Source: a virus. Taken from it: DNA of 64,000 nucleotides. Every line of letters starts with the position of its first letter. The stretch's first letter is position 1. A model generated the notes under the pieces. That model did not search any database, was not told where the DNA came from, and worked only from the letters and a program-made list of their open reading frames with translations. The DNA lies in the IMG/VR virus record IMGVR_UViG_3300025164_000635, positions 31,305 through 95,304 of that record; one strand, 5' to 3'. Made by a program: the position numbers and the translations under genes. Shown piece after piece: positions 1-8,928 of this stretch.

Positions 1-1761
1 GATGCCTCGCTCAGAACGAGGAGCTCCTTCCATGCGGAACGGGGAGATGATGTTCCGACCCGTTTCAGGGGCCGCCGAGAGCATGTAGTCCCGGCGTGCA
101 GCCATCGACACCCGTTTGCGGATCTTGGCAATCTGCTCCAGCAGAAGACCCGCTCTGATTCTTCCCGGCGTAGAAACATGGCCGGGAAGAGCCTTGTTGA
201 GTTGCTCAATGTCATAGCCCAAGCTTGGATCACGTCCACGTGCCACCAGGCCGCCCGACTTCTCGTACCATCTCTGGACGGTCATCGGGTCGCCAGACTC
301 GCGTTCCTGACCTACTTGGTTGATCTTCACAGCCAACTGGTTCAGGGCTTCTCCGGCCGCGGTCGACGTCTCGCCAAAGACAGGCCCGACTCTGGGCATC
401 CCTTCCATGAGCTTGCGGCGTCTCTCGTTCACGAGACGCATGGCCGCCCGGGGAGTCATCCCCTCTCCAATGGATTTACGCCACACGTGCATCAACTCCG
501 AGAAGATCTCGGGCTGGACGGGCCTCATGCCGGCTTCAAACTGGACGGGCGTGACAAGCACATCATCGATCGTCGGCTGGCCACGGAACTCACCCAATCG
601 CCCTTCCTGGACGACCGGCATCTCCCCCGTTTCCTTCTCGGAGGCAATGTCGGGCAGAATGAAGCGGCCGCCCTGGGTGAGAATGGACTTGGCTCCCAGA
701 ATCTCTTTGACGCGGCCGTAGGCCACACGTGCAAAGCCCAGAGGGGATGTTTCGGCAACTGGCTCGGTTGGCTTTTCGGCAGCCCTCTGCGGGAGACGGG
801 TCGGATCAAAGCTACTGACCCCGATCTCTTGCATATGAGATTGAAGCTCTTTGATAGCCTCTTCTTCCGAGAAGTCTCCCTTCCGGGCGCCCTTCGCCAG
901 CATGCCGGCGATCTCGTACAGCGCCCGCATATCTCGCCGCCAAGCAAACGGGATGACAGGCGAGCCGGGTTCGCCAGTGCCTCTCTCGAACTCACTCAGT
1001 CGATGGGGGTGAAATCCAGTCCACTTCTCAATGAGACCTGCCTCATCAGAGGCGGCACGGATGGGGGTATAGAGAGTGCCGCCGGGCTGAAACTCTTTGG
1101 CCTCGGCCACAGGCCGCTCAGAATAGGTGATGTTCTTAACCGGTACTAGCTCCGAGGAAAGATGAGGGATTTCCTCGACGTTCTGACCCGTCATACGCCT
1201 CATGATCTGGCGGGCGTACTCAACCCGGTTCTCTTCGTTCAGGCCGTGCCAAGCGACGATGATGTCTGTCGCAATGGTCTTGGGAGCAAAGAACAGGCTG
1301 GCCTTTGCTCCTGGGGCAAGGCTTTCTCGGAGTGCGTGGGCATACATTTGGGGCTGGAGAAAATAGCCCTCTTCCTTCGGGGTGCCGGTGTATTTCTCAG
1401 GCTGGAAGTGGACCTTCTCGGTGGGCGTGGAGACCTTAACGTCTGAGACGTTGATGATCTTATCGCCACCGTTCCAGAGCACGACGTCAGGCCGTCCCTT
1501 ATAGGGAATATCGTAAGCTCTGCCGGTCAGCCCCTTGATCTGAGTGGAGATACGCGCAACGCCCGTCCCGGAAAGAGTCTCAGGATGGGCTTTTACGAAG
1601 GGGATCAGTGTGTCTGAGACAAACTGATCGAACTCTTCACCGTGCTTGATGTCTTCAGATGACCAGAAACCCTGCTTGGGATCGCTGGAGAGGTAGGGCC
1701 AGCCTTTAGCGGAATAAGCGGCCGCGCTCGGTCTGACTTCGGGACGATCAGGAGGAGGCAT
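1..1761 (-). CDS. Large virion-module protein with N-terminal RecB/Cas4-like nuclease domain (partial, runs off left edge)
   Basis: An uninterrupted frame of 587 codons begins at ATG 1761, two bases after the stop of the preceding gene, and leaves the window without a stop. Residues about 85-145 carry a PD-(D/E)XK pattern of the RecB/Cas4 type: GRPD (D92), SDVK (D107, K109), then QPQMY (Q136...Y140), the QxxxY motif of that group. The rest is mostly charged and helical. Right after the two tail chaperone genes is normally the tape-measure protein, so this may be a nuclease-tape-measure fusion or a separate nuclease. The frame is clear; the tape-measure role is inferred from position only. Confidence 0.8.
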   Translation of the reverse strand, partial: MPPPDRPEVRPSAAAYSAKGWPYLSSDPKQGFWSSEDIKHGEEFDQFVSDTLIPFVKAHPETLSGTGVARISTQIKGLTGRAYDIPYKGRPDVVLWNGGDKIINVSDVKVSTPTEKVHFQPEKYTGTPKEEGYFLQPQMYAHALRESLAPGAKASLFFAPKTIATDIIVAWHGLNEENRVEYARQIMRRMTGQNVEEIPHLSSELVPVKNITYSERPVAEAKEFQPGGTLYTPIRAASDEAGLIEKWTGFHPHRLSEFERGTGEPGSPVIPFAWRRDMRALYEIAGMLAKGARKGDFSEEEAIKELQSHMQEIGVSSFDPTRLPQRAAEKPTEPVAETSPLGFARVAYGRVKEILGAKSILTQGGRFILPDIASEKETGEMPVVQEGRLGEFRGQPTIDDVLVTPVQFEAGMRPVQPEIFSELMHVWRKSIGEGMTPRAAMRLVNERRRKLMEGMPRVGPVFGETSTAAGEALNQLAVKINQVGQERESGDPMTVQRWYEKSGGLVARGRDPSLGYDIEQLNKALPGHVSTPGRIRAGLLLEQIAKIRKRVSMAARRDYMLSAAPETGRNIISPFRMEGAPRSERGI

Positions 1762-1763
1762 CG

Positions 1764-2126
1764 CTAGGTCCGGTTGAAGAGGTTTTGAAGATCATTCTTG
1801 CCGTTCCCTTGTTGGAACTTCTGCTCCAGGACTTGATCCATCCACTCTCGGAAGTCGGACTCGCCCGAGGCGCACGCCTCGAACTCGTTCATCAGGATGT
1901 GTGGCTGTGAGGCAACACCACCTGGCCACCACAGGCTGTTCCAGGTTCGGCACTTGCGATAGAGCCAGTAGACCTCTGGCATCTTCTGAACTCCCTCCGG
2001 GAAGAGGGCTGACTCAGGCACCATGGAGAAGGTGTTGCCGAACTTGAGGCGTTCGGCTTGGTAATACTCGTACTTGAGTGCACCCGCTACCGCCTCCTGA
2101 ATCTGGCGATAGTGGGCGCTCATCAT
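1764..2126 (-). CDS. Tail assembly chaperone-like protein, second frame (GT-type)
   Basis: This is a 120-aa protein starting ATGATG at 2126, whose ATG overlaps the TGA of the upstream gene. No domain is recognised; residues are rich in W, Y and M (LWWPGG). It sits between the tail-tube block and the tape-measure position, where siphophages encode an overlapping pair of tail chaperones, the second usually made by -1 frameshifting. The overlap contains an AAAA run that would allow such a slip, giving a fusion of about 278 aa. The role is inferred from order and overlap, not from sequence. Confidence 0.7.
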   Translation of the reverse strand: MMSAHYRQIQEAVAGALKYEYYQAERLKFGNTFSMVPESALFPEGVQKMPEVYWLYRKCRTWNSLWWPGGVASQPHILMNEFEACASGESDFREWMDQVLEQKFQQGNGKNDLQNLFNRT

Positions 2127-2599
2127 TTTGCTTGCTGCCAGTCCCAGTCTGGATTGAACTGACGAACCGCCCGATGGATGGTCTGGGCAACCAACGGGTG
2201 GAGCTTGCCCCATATCGAGGTGAACTCCTCCCACTTCATGATGTTGGCCGGCATCTTGGGGAAGACCGGCTTTCCGTTGCGTTCCAGGTTGCCCACGTCT
2301 TGCAGAGTCCAGTAGGCTTCGTGCTGGATCCGCTCACGCCAGTTATCATCAATCACTTCAGACACGGCCAATCCGCTTTCGTCGGCCCCGGTGTATCGTA
2401 CCTCTCGTTTCGACTGCAAATCCGTTCTCCGGATCTGATCTTCTTCGGTCGCCTGCCGGACAACGACCCACACCCGTTTGGCGTCCCGTTCCTCGTCAGG
2501 AAGGCCGTCCAACTGTTGGTCTTCCAGGGACTTGAAAGCTGGCGAGATGTCGGCCAATTTGATCGGCTCACTGATGGTCGGATAGAGTGCGAGATCCAT
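2123..2599 (-). CDS. Tail assembly chaperone-like protein, first frame (G-type)
   Basis: This 158-aa acidic protein is preceded by AGGAGATACC before ATG 2599. It lies directly downstream of the tail tube gene in the leftward operon. In siphophages this slot holds the G chaperone, which coats the tape measure during tail assembly. The C-terminus reads QQAK then stop, at the A-rich junction with the next frame. It has no recognisable motif; the assignment rests on gene order, size and the overlapping partner. Confidence 0.7.
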   Translation of the reverse strand: MDLALYPTISEPIKLADISPAFKSLEDQQLDGLPDEERDAKRVWVVVRQATEEDQIRRTDLQSKREVRYTGADESGLAVSEVIDDNWRERIQHEAYWTLQDVGNLERNGKPVFPKMPANIMKWEEFTSIWGKLHPLVAQTIHRAVRQFNPDWDWQQAK

Positions 2600-2645
2600 G
2601 GTATCTCCTGGTGGGTAGGGGGATTGCTCCCCCTACCCGGCTCGA

Positions 2646-3992
2646 TTAGCTGGTCGGTATGGCATACGCTGCGCTGACGGTATTCTGGAAGCGCACCTCG
2701 GCGTAAGGGGGGCTCACCGGCTTCTGGACGGTGCCGAGAAGAGTGATGATCACTGGCTGTCCAGCCGTGAACGGCAGAGCACCCTGCAACGCCCAGGACA
2801 CATTCCCCTGGGTGGTGCGAACATTCAGGGCGAACTGCCGTGCGCCCGATAGGTAAGTCAGGGGACTGTAAGCCCGGAAGTCCACGTCTCCCGTGAAGGG
2901 AGAGGCCGAGAATCGCTTCCCGGTCGTCGAGTTGGTGATCAGAGCCCGATATAGATCGTAGTTGCTGATCAGGGCTGTCGCCCGGAACGTGATCTGGCGT
3001 GTGATGTTCGGGAAGTCTAGAGGACTGTACTCCCCGATGATCATGGCCTGCTCGACCGGCAGCAGAGAGTTCGTGATGGTCACCGTCAGACCCGAACACT
3101 GCAACTGCTCGCCCTCAATGATGACCTGCGACTTCGGATCGGCTGCGATTGAAAACGCATCGTCGGAGTCGTAAGCATCGGTGAGCCAGTTGATGTTCAC
3201 ACTATGGCCAGCGCCGGCGATCTCGGTTGTCAGGGCCTCGGCCACCGTGATCTTGGCCGTCGTCGCCGTGACGACGGTGAACGTGCCATTGTTACCCGCT
3301 TCCGTGAAGCCCGACGTGACGATGGAGTCGCCCGGCTCGAAGCGCTGGAAACCGGATGCCGAGTCGTTGAAGCTGTCGTCTGTGGCACTCACAGAGATCG
3401 TGGCCGCCGTGTAGCGTTTCGGGACGAACAGGTCTTCGTCTTCCGGCGAGCGTGCCATCAAGTCCATGGTGGCCGAGAGCACGCCCATCGACGGCAGGTT
3501 GAGCTCTAGGCTGCCGATACGAGCGTCCTGCATCTGCTCGCCCAGAGCATCTACGCCCGTGGCCGTCACCCCTTCCAGGAAGCGCCGCACAGACATATAC
3601 GGCGTGTAGTTGGTCTGGGCCGAGTCGTGGGTGAAGGTGTGGATGTACGAGCCGGTCTCGGCTGAGTCGGCGCCGCCGCCGTCGATGTTGAAGGCGAAGT
3701 TGTCTGTGACAGTATCCTTGCCCATGGCCGCCAGGAGTATATGACCGATGTCATCCTGGAGACGAGGCAGGAAGGCGAGTTGGCCGGCTCCCCAGACACC
3801 GGTCTTGTACATACCGCGTGGCGTGATGTCCGAGCCCGCTTCTAGGGGTAGGTTCCGGGAAGGCTGTGTGGGGCCGAACGGCGCTGCGGTAAAGGGAAAC
3901 TTTCGCCAGGCGGGTGTCGCACTCATGAGGTTGTGGTCCCTCTGAATGGCAAGACCGAACTGGGATGCTGCTGCGATGTGAATTTGTCCCAT
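2646..3992 (-). CDS. Major tail tube protein with inserted beta-sandwich module
   Basis: This 448-aa protein lies downstream of connector and tail-completion genes and upstream of the chaperones, the standard place of the tail tube subunit. It is beta-rich and Thr/Ser-rich, as tail tube proteins are. Residues about 193-267 form a module with the pattern GDSIVTSGFTEAGNNGTF; a clear relative of this module occurs in the head-region protein at 8082-8687. Such modules are seen as insertions in phage tube and decoration proteins. The tube role is inferred from order, size and composition. Confidence 0.75.
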   Translation of the reverse strand: MGQIHIAAASQFGLAIQRDHNLMSATPAWRKFPFTAAPFGPTQPSRNLPLEAGSDITPRGMYKTGVWGAGQLAFLPRLQDDIGHILLAAMGKDTVTDNFAFNIDGGGADSAETGSYIHTFTHDSAQTNYTPYMSVRRFLEGVTATGVDALGEQMQDARIGSLELNLPSMGVLSATMDLMARSPEDEDLFVPKRYTAATISVSATDDSFNDSASGFQRFEPGDSIVTSGFTEAGNNGTFTVVTATTAKITVAEALTTEIAGAGHSVNINWLTDAYDSDDAFSIAADPKSQVIIEGEQLQCSGLTVTITNSLLPVEQAMIIGEYSPLDFPNITRQITFRATALISNYDLYRALITNSTTGKRFSASPFTGDVDFRAYSPLTYLSGARQFALNVRTTQGNVSWALQGALPFTAGQPVIITLLGTVQKPVSPPYAEVRFQNTVSAAYAIPTS

Positions 3993-4024
3993 TGGGATTC
4001 TCCTGTTGACGACTTAGGTTGCGA

Positions 4025-4594
4025 TCACGACAAGGGGATGCCGGTGGGATAAGGCTTTGGCCCAGTCGTGGTGAGCGCAGACCAGCGAAGGAAGAAGCGG
4101 GTGGTATTCGCCGTCTTCGCTCCAGAGTCGTACTCCACCACACCTGCGACCAGGAAGAGGTGTACTCTCTCCCCGTACTCATCCACCAAGTCCCGTATAT
4201 CCATATTTCTGAGAGCAAACTTAGCACGCGCCAGTGCTTCCTGGATCACGGCGTCCGCCTCAACGGGGTCCTCACGAGATCGGGTGAGGAGCCCGACCGC
4301 CTCGACGACCCCCCGGATGAACTCGGAGGTATCACCGCCGATTATGGCCGGTGGCATGTGGAGACCGAGCGTGTTGGCCCTCCGGTCTGCCAGTGTGCCG
4401 TCCGTCCAGGCTGTATCCAGGATGGGATCGAAGTTGAGCAACACGAGTGCGATCCGATCCTTTCCAGGATTTCCCTGCGTTCTGAGGTATACCCCGTCCA
4501 CCCGCGTCGTATTGTTAGCCGACAGGTCGGTCATGCAGACCTTTTTCAGGGTGTCCAGGATTCGCACATTCAGCAGGTGCTTGATGGCCGACAT
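4025..4594 (-). CDS. Putative tail completion/terminator protein
   Basis: This 189-aa protein starts at 4594, two bases after the stop of the connector gene. It contains a duplicated-looking alpha/beta arrangement and a stretch LLNFDPILDTAW. Its place between head-tail connector and tail tube is where siphophages encode the tail terminator, which caps the tube and joins it to the head. No family could be named from the sequence, so the role is positional. Confidence 0.6.
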   Translation of the reverse strand: MSAIKHLLNVRILDTLKKVCMTDLSANNTTRVDGVYLRTQGNPGKDRIALVLLNFDPILDTAWTDGTLADRRANTLGLHMPPAIIGGDTSEFIRGVVEAVGLLTRSREDPVEADAVIQEALARAKFALRNMDIRDLVDEYGERVHLFLVAGVVEYDSGAKTANTTRFFLRWSALTTTGPKPYPTGIPLS

Positions 4595-4597
4595 ACC

Positions 4598-5263
4598 CTA
4601 CCTCGTCTGAGGAGGATGGAGTGCGATCAGGTTCTTATACCAGTTCCACATCTCGCGGGCCTGGGCCGCCCGTGAGTTGTCCACAGGCGTCCCGGAGTCA
4701 AGCTTGATGTTGTACTCTCGATTCATGGACGAGGCGACCGCCTGCGGCTGCAGGATGAACGCCCCGGCCAGGAAGGAAAGCGGGTGCTCGGCCCACATGG
4801 GAATGTAGATCTCAGGCTGCACCACGAGAACATTCCCATCCCCGTCCAGGCGATACTCTATCGCTGGCCAGGTAGCGTAGTAGTGCAGAACCAGTTCCCG
4901 ATTGCTCGATGGCGTCTCCAGGTGTAGAACATTTCCCCACACCCAGAAGGCCAACTCCTGATCGGTCTCGCTTCGGTAACCGTCTTCTTGGAAGCGTCTC
5001 TTTGCCCATATCTTCGAGTTGGCGGGATCGTAGATCATGCCCATCTCGAAGAAGTCGACGGGTAGGTCGGCCAGCCGGCCTCCTTCCCGGATAACCAGGC
5101 TTTGCTCTCGTTCGCGGGCGGTATGGGCGCAGAAAGCATCCTGCGCCCAGTTCCAGGCCGCAATCCTCATTGGAGTGACGTGTTGCGGCGTGACATCGGT
5201 CACAGTCACGTCATCCAGGAAGTAACTGAGCTTATCGTTGATCGTGCCCCAGGTCGTGCTCAT
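4598..5263 (-). CDS. Putative head-tail connector protein
   Basis: This 221-aa protein begins MSTTWGTINDKLSYFLDD at 5263. The pattern of a short helical start, W-rich middle (AAWNWAQDAF, HYYATWPA) and helical C-terminus is common in phage neck or adaptor proteins. It follows the major capsid gene and precedes the tail-completion gene, the usual head-tail connector slot. No catalytic motif is seen. Confidence 0.6.
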   Translation of the reverse strand: MSTTWGTINDKLSYFLDDVTVTDVTPQHVTPMRIAAWNWAQDAFCAHTAREREQSLVIREGGRLADLPVDFFEMGMIYDPANSKIWAKRRFQEDGYRSETDQELAFWVWGNVLHLETPSSNRELVLHYYATWPAIEYRLDGDGNVLVVQPEIYIPMWAEHPLSFLAGAFILQPQAVASSMNREYNIKLDSGTPVDNSRAAQAREMWNWYKNLIALHPPQTR

Positions 5264-5267
5264 GAAA

Positions 5268-6692
5268 TTACTGGATGCTCACTGCACCACGATTGGCGAA
5301 TGACCCTTCACAGAAGAGGACCTCGTACACGTCCGGGTTCTGCTGATTCATTTCGCCGCGCTCCTGCCAGGTGACGCGCTCGATCGAGGGGAAGTCGGCG
5401 TTCTCGTCCGTTGGACGATTCCAAACGATCTTCTCGCGTCCTGCCCAGACCACCATCCCACGAGCGCCGACTGCGTACACGGGGTACACATGCTGCGCCT
5501 TGGTGACGTAGCCGTACACGCCCGCGGTGACCGCCTCGTTGAACTCTTCGGTGATCGGATAGCGGAACACCAGTCGATTATTGGTTGTATCCACAGCCTG
5601 AACTTCCATGATGATCGTCTTGCCGTCCAGGAAGTTCACGCCGTTCGTGATTCCCCAATCACTGGTTCGGGACGCATGCAGCGCCACGAAGTCACCGACC
5701 GCAAAGTCACCATCTGAGAAGTCGGAACACTGGACGTAGTGGGTGACGGCTGTGCCGCCCTGACCGGTGAGCCAGATGCCGTCGACCGAGCCGGTCTCGG
5801 GATCGGGGGCGCCATCGCCCCAGTTCACCGGGCTGGTGATGTTCACCTGTTTGTCGATCTTGCCGGCACACCACAAGGACATCCCGACCCCGTAGTCCTG
5901 GATCGTGATGTTGCGGTACTGGATGACCCCACCATTGATGATGCGCTGATCGTTCAACTGCCGTAGGTCAATCATCCAGTCACGCGCCGGTGAGTTCCAT
6001 AGATCCCAGTAAACTGAAGTCGGGACCGAGATCAGGACGTTGCTGCGGAAGTCCTGGCCGGGAACCGGGTTGGCGTAATCACCGTGTTGCTTCAGTGTAT
6101 CCTTGCTGCGGATCGCCATACGCAGCGACATCTCTTCCAGGTACTGGATGTCGAACTTGTACGTGCCCGACCTGTCCAGTGTCCCGAAGTCGTTGGCCGA
6201 TGACCAGACTGCGCCGTTGCCCAGGAACTTGTACATAGCGTTGTTGAGCACGGCATCTCGGGCGATCTTCTCGTGTACCTCAACGACATTGTTGAGAAGC
6301 TGCGCGTTCATGGCCGCCCGGATGAAGGCGTCCGTGTCGTTTCCGAAACGGGTGACCAACTCGTCGGCCTTGTCCCATTGCGCCTTGCCGCCGTAGCGGA
6401 ACCGGGAACGCAGGCGCCGCTCACGGGTGTCAACGTAGATACCAGACGTGTAGCGCTGGTACCAGCCAATCGGGTTGTGATTGGCGTGCGATGGGATCAG
6501 CTCACGACCCGTGTAGAAGAAGTTGTTCAGGCCGACCCCTACGGGAACCTGGACGTAATCCGCCCAGGGTGTGAACATCACGTCGGCTTGGTGGAACCGC
6601 GTGTCCACCGATGCGTCTCGTTCATCCCACGTACCACGGTTCCAGGCCGCCATGGGGTGAATGTCGAGATATTGTGCTAGTTCGAGTGCCAC
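5268..6692 (-). CDS. Major capsid protein
   Basis: This 474-aa protein is of the size expected for an HK97-fold major capsid protein. It directly follows the coiled-coil scaffold gene and precedes the connector, the canonical order. The N-terminus (MALELAQYLDIHPMAAWN) is followed by the R-rich helical stretch ERRLRSRFRYGG, consistent with the E-loop/spine region. No protease gene or delta domain is obvious, so maturation may rely on the separate scaffold. The call rests on order, length and overall style. Confidence 0.8.
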   Translation of the reverse strand: MALELAQYLDIHPMAAWNRGTWDERDASVDTRFHQADVMFTPWADYVQVPVGVGLNNFFYTGRELIPSHANHNPIGWYQRYTSGIYVDTRERRLRSRFRYGGKAQWDKADELVTRFGNDTDAFIRAAMNAQLLNNVVEVHEKIARDAVLNNAMYKFLGNGAVWSSANDFGTLDRSGTYKFDIQYLEEMSLRMAIRSKDTLKQHGDYANPVPGQDFRSNVLISVPTSVYWDLWNSPARDWMIDLRQLNDQRIINGGVIQYRNITIQDYGVGMSLWCAGKIDKQVNITSPVNWGDGAPDPETGSVDGIWLTGQGGTAVTHYVQCSDFSDGDFAVGDFVALHASRTSDWGITNGVNFLDGKTIIMEVQAVDTTNNRLVFRYPITEEFNEAVTAGVYGYVTKAQHVYPVYAVGARGMVVWAGREKIVWNRPTDENADFPSIERVTWQERGEMNQQNPDVYEVLFCEGSFANRGAVSIQ

Positions 6693-6713
6693 TGTGGCCT
6701 CCTAAGTTTGAGA

Positions 6714-7499
6714 TTACTGCTTGCCGACCAATGCAGTCCTTTTGAGCTCCCAATTCTTTCTCTCTTCTTCCTGGAGTGCCTTGTCTTTCATGCCGCCTGC
6801 AATCCAGGACTCGTGCGCGGCCATCGCCTTCTGGTGATAGAACTCCGGTGTCCCCTCTCCAACGGATTGCTCGGGAGGAGGGGGAACGGTGCCGGGAAGA
6901 ACGACCGAGGGAGACACCTGCTGCAGAGTGGCCGCAAGGGCCACGGCCTTCGTCTCAAGTTCCTCGGCGGTCATCTTGGAGTTCATGATCAAGTCGAGGA
7001 TCGGATTCGATTCCGTTCCATCCTCGGCCTTCACTGTGGCGGACAGAAGTTTTGGGTGCTTCATCAGGACAGCTTGGCGAGCAACCTGCCCTTGCAGTTG
7101 GGCTATCTGTGCGTTTGCGGCTTCCAGAGCTTGCTGTGTGGTGACCAGAGTGGCCGCCTGGGCACGCACGGCCTCCAGGTCGGTAGTTATTCGGGCAATC
7201 TGGTCATCTCGGGCACGAACCTCCATCTGGCCCGCTTCGATCTGGCCAGTCATCTTCCTCCAGCGTTCCTGGGCAGCGCCGATGACACCGTCGTACTTGG
7301 CACGCCAGTATTCAGGGGAAGTATCACCAGGCTCAGTCTCACCGGCCTGTCTCAACTGTCGGGACGAGGCAAAGGGAGGCGGTTCCGCCTGACCAAAGAC
7401 TTGTGGCTGAGGGGCAGGCACTGCGGGCGGCGGCGCGGCCGGTGTAGCAGGCAGCGTGGTCACTCCAGGGTCTGTTGCAGTCGTTCCATCGGGTGGCAT
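6714..7499 (-). CDS. Capsid scaffolding protein
   Basis: This 261-aa protein has a Pro/Ala-rich N-terminus (residues 1-60), a long predicted coiled coil (about 75-150, rich in A, Q, E, L) and a charged C-terminus ending KNWELKRTALVGKQ. This composition and its position just upstream of the major capsid gene are typical of internal scaffolds, which guide capsid assembly and usually bind through a basic C-terminal segment. Confidence 0.75.
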   Translation of the reverse strand: MPPDGTTATDPGVTTLPATPAAPPPAVPAPQPQVFGQAEPPPFASSRQLRQAGETEPGDTSPEYWRAKYDGVIGAAQERWRKMTGQIEAGQMEVRARDDQIARITTDLEAVRAQAATLVTTQQALEAANAQIAQLQGQVARQAVLMKHPKLLSATVKAEDGTESNPILDLIMNSKMTAEELETKAVALAATLQQVSPSVVLPGTVPPPPEQSVGEGTPEFYHQKAMAAHESWIAGGMKDKALQEEERKNWELKRTALVGKQ

Positions 7500-7521
7500 T
7501 TCTCAAGCTCCTTGATGTGGA

Positions 7522-8067
7522 TTAGTCCTCAAAGTAGCTGAGAACTTTCAGGTACAGCCGGCTCTTCCCGGCTGTGTAGACTTTGGTGGCCGCGCCGGCG
7601 AAATACACGATCAGTTCTTGCGGGGTCGCGTAAATCTTGGGCGGGATGGGTGTGGCCGCGGCTGCGAGATCCACGAAGCCAGCCGCAGCCGTGATGTCGG
7701 CGTCGGCCAGAAGTGCATCTGAGCCGAGAAAGACGCCGTCGATCTCTTCGCTGGCCGCGTCGTTGACCCAGGCGGTCACTGTTTCCAGGTAGCCGCCGAG
7801 AAGACGCAGCTTCTTGGGTAGCTCACCTAGGCTGACTTTCGTTCCGGCGCCGCCGCTGACGCCACCGGTACCCGTGCAGGCCGGCAGGTCGTTGAAGTCG
7901 AACTCGGCGCTGATGTAGTATTCCATCAGATGCTTCCCGGAATACTCATCGCGTGTTCGCTCAACCTGGACCCAAGCTGTCTGGGGCCGCTCCGGTGTTG
8001 AGACCGGGATCAGGCCCGTGTCAACGGTACCGCGCTTAGGAACTAACAGAGTCGTTGGAGTAGGCAT
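7522..8067 (-). CDS. Virion structural protein, possible capsid decoration
   Basis: This 181-aa beta-rich protein is rich in Ala, Gly and Leu, with no recognised domain. It lies between the scaffold gene and another beta-rich protein inside the head block and is probably co-translated with them. Decoration or head-fibre proteins are commonly encoded here. The function is positional inference only. Confidence 0.55.
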   Translation of the reverse strand: MPTPTTLLVPKRGTVDTGLIPVSTPERPQTAWVQVERTRDEYSGKHLMEYYISAEFDFNDLPACTGTGGVSGGAGTKVSLGELPKKLRLLGGYLETVTAWVNDAASEEIDGVFLGSDALLADADITAAAGFVDLAAAATPIPPKIYATPQELIVYFAGAATKVYTAGKSRLYLKVLSYFED

Positions 8068-8081
8068 GTTCTATAGCCTCC

Positions 8082-8687
8082 TTAGAGTGATGTATCCTTC
8101 ATGAGCGCGAACAGGACGGTGATGTCGATAATGGCAGCCGCCGTCTTGTCCGACAAAGTCGCCACAATCGTCCGCACGCGGTCGGTGGTCACGGGTGAAC
8201 CGGGCATCACCAACTGCTGCGCGCCGACCGCTTCGGTGATCGTGACAGTCTCGCCGGCAGCGTCATCGACCAGGGTGGCATCCACTATGATCTTGGAGGG
8301 CGTGGCCGAGACGACTACCTTCGTGCCGTTGTTGCTCACGTCTCCTGTGAAGCCCGCCACGACGATGGAGTCCCCCTGTGAAATCCAGGTCGGGAAGGCA
8401 GCCGCCGAATCGTTGTAGGAGTTATCGGTCTCAGCCGCCGAGATCGTGGCCGCGCTGTACTTCCTGGCGCCGACGACAGCGGCATTGACCAGTTCCGTTT
8501 CCGTCCCGCCCTTGTAGCCGACCTTGAGAGTGGCGTTCTCGGCCGGCGCGTCCTGCACGCCCAACAGCGTTCCGACCACCATGGCGTCCCGTGGTAGCTC
8601 AAAGAGTTCCACGTCGTCAACATCGGCATCGGTCACAGTAGCCGTCAGGCGTCTCAGCCCGGTATTAGCTTGAAATCGGGTTTTCAT
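8082..8687 (-). CDS. Virion protein carrying the same beta module as the tail tube protein
   Basis: This 201-aa protein has short beta-type N- and C-terminal parts flanking residues about 76-150, which match the module in the tail tube protein (GDSIVVAGFTGDVSNNGT here). The shared pattern YxAATIS, then D-S-x-N-D-S, then GDSIV..GFT..NNGT shows common descent. It is likely a decoration or head-surface subunit. Its start overlaps the preceding zinc-ribbon gene by 23 bases. Confidence 0.65.
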   Translation of the reverse strand: MKTRFQANTGLRRLTATVTDADVDDVELFELPRDAMVVGTLLGVQDAPAENATLKVGYKGGTETELVNAAVVGARKYSAATISAAETDNSYNDSAAAFPTWISQGDSIVVAGFTGDVSNNGTKVVVSATPSKIIVDATLVDDAAGETVTITEAVGAQQLVMPGSPVTTDRVRTIVATLSDKTAAAIIDITVLFALMKDTSL

Positions 8688-8928
8688 GCATTCGCCTCCT
8701 TCCGTTTCGCCGCGAAACGGATCGATTATCCACAGCAGACATCACAATTTGCCCACTATGGCCTAAGCCAAGCGTGTTTCGCCAGGCGACGTGAATCAAC
8801 GGAGTGCGAGTGATGACGCGAATGGTTTTCGTCGAGCCACACTTGCAAACGACCGGCGAAGAATCCTCCATCATCCTCTGTACCTCGAACACGTCCTGAC
8901 ACGCCTGACACTCGTAGTCGTACCTCAC
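8665..8928 (-). CDS. FmdB-type zinc-ribbon protein
   Basis: This 87-aa protein starts at GTG 8928 (GTGA overlap). It opens MRYDYECQACQDVFEV and continues with a CKCG pair, the CxxC...CxC layout of FmdB/Zn_ribbon_8 proteins. The C-terminal half is basic. Its DNA contains one of the six GTTTCGCCGCGAAAC palindromes (8701-8721), near the 3' end. Zinc ribbons of this type recur in phage head operons, but their role is not known. Confidence 0.7.
   Translation of the reverse strand: MRYDYECQACQDVFEVQRMMEDSSPVVCKCGSTKTIRVITRTPLIHVAWRNTLGLGHSGQIVMSAVDNRSVSRRNGRRRMHENPISS
8701..8721. repeat. parS-like palindrome in the head operon
   Basis: GTTTCGC-C-GCGAAAC core (8704-8718), perfect over 21 bp (8701-8721), within the 3' part of the FmdB-like gene. 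Confidence 0.75.

Noticed and set aside
178-1149. Long rightward frame (323 codons) at the left end
   Set aside because: It is the mirror of the leftward partial gene, which is open for 587 codons, follows the tail operon and carries nuclease motifs. The rightward frame has no family pattern and opposes the operon.
2353-3099. 248-codon leftward frame overlapping tail tube and chaperone genes
   Set aside because: A shifted frame of the tail tube gene; composition (His, Arg, Gly-rich) is that of a shadow.
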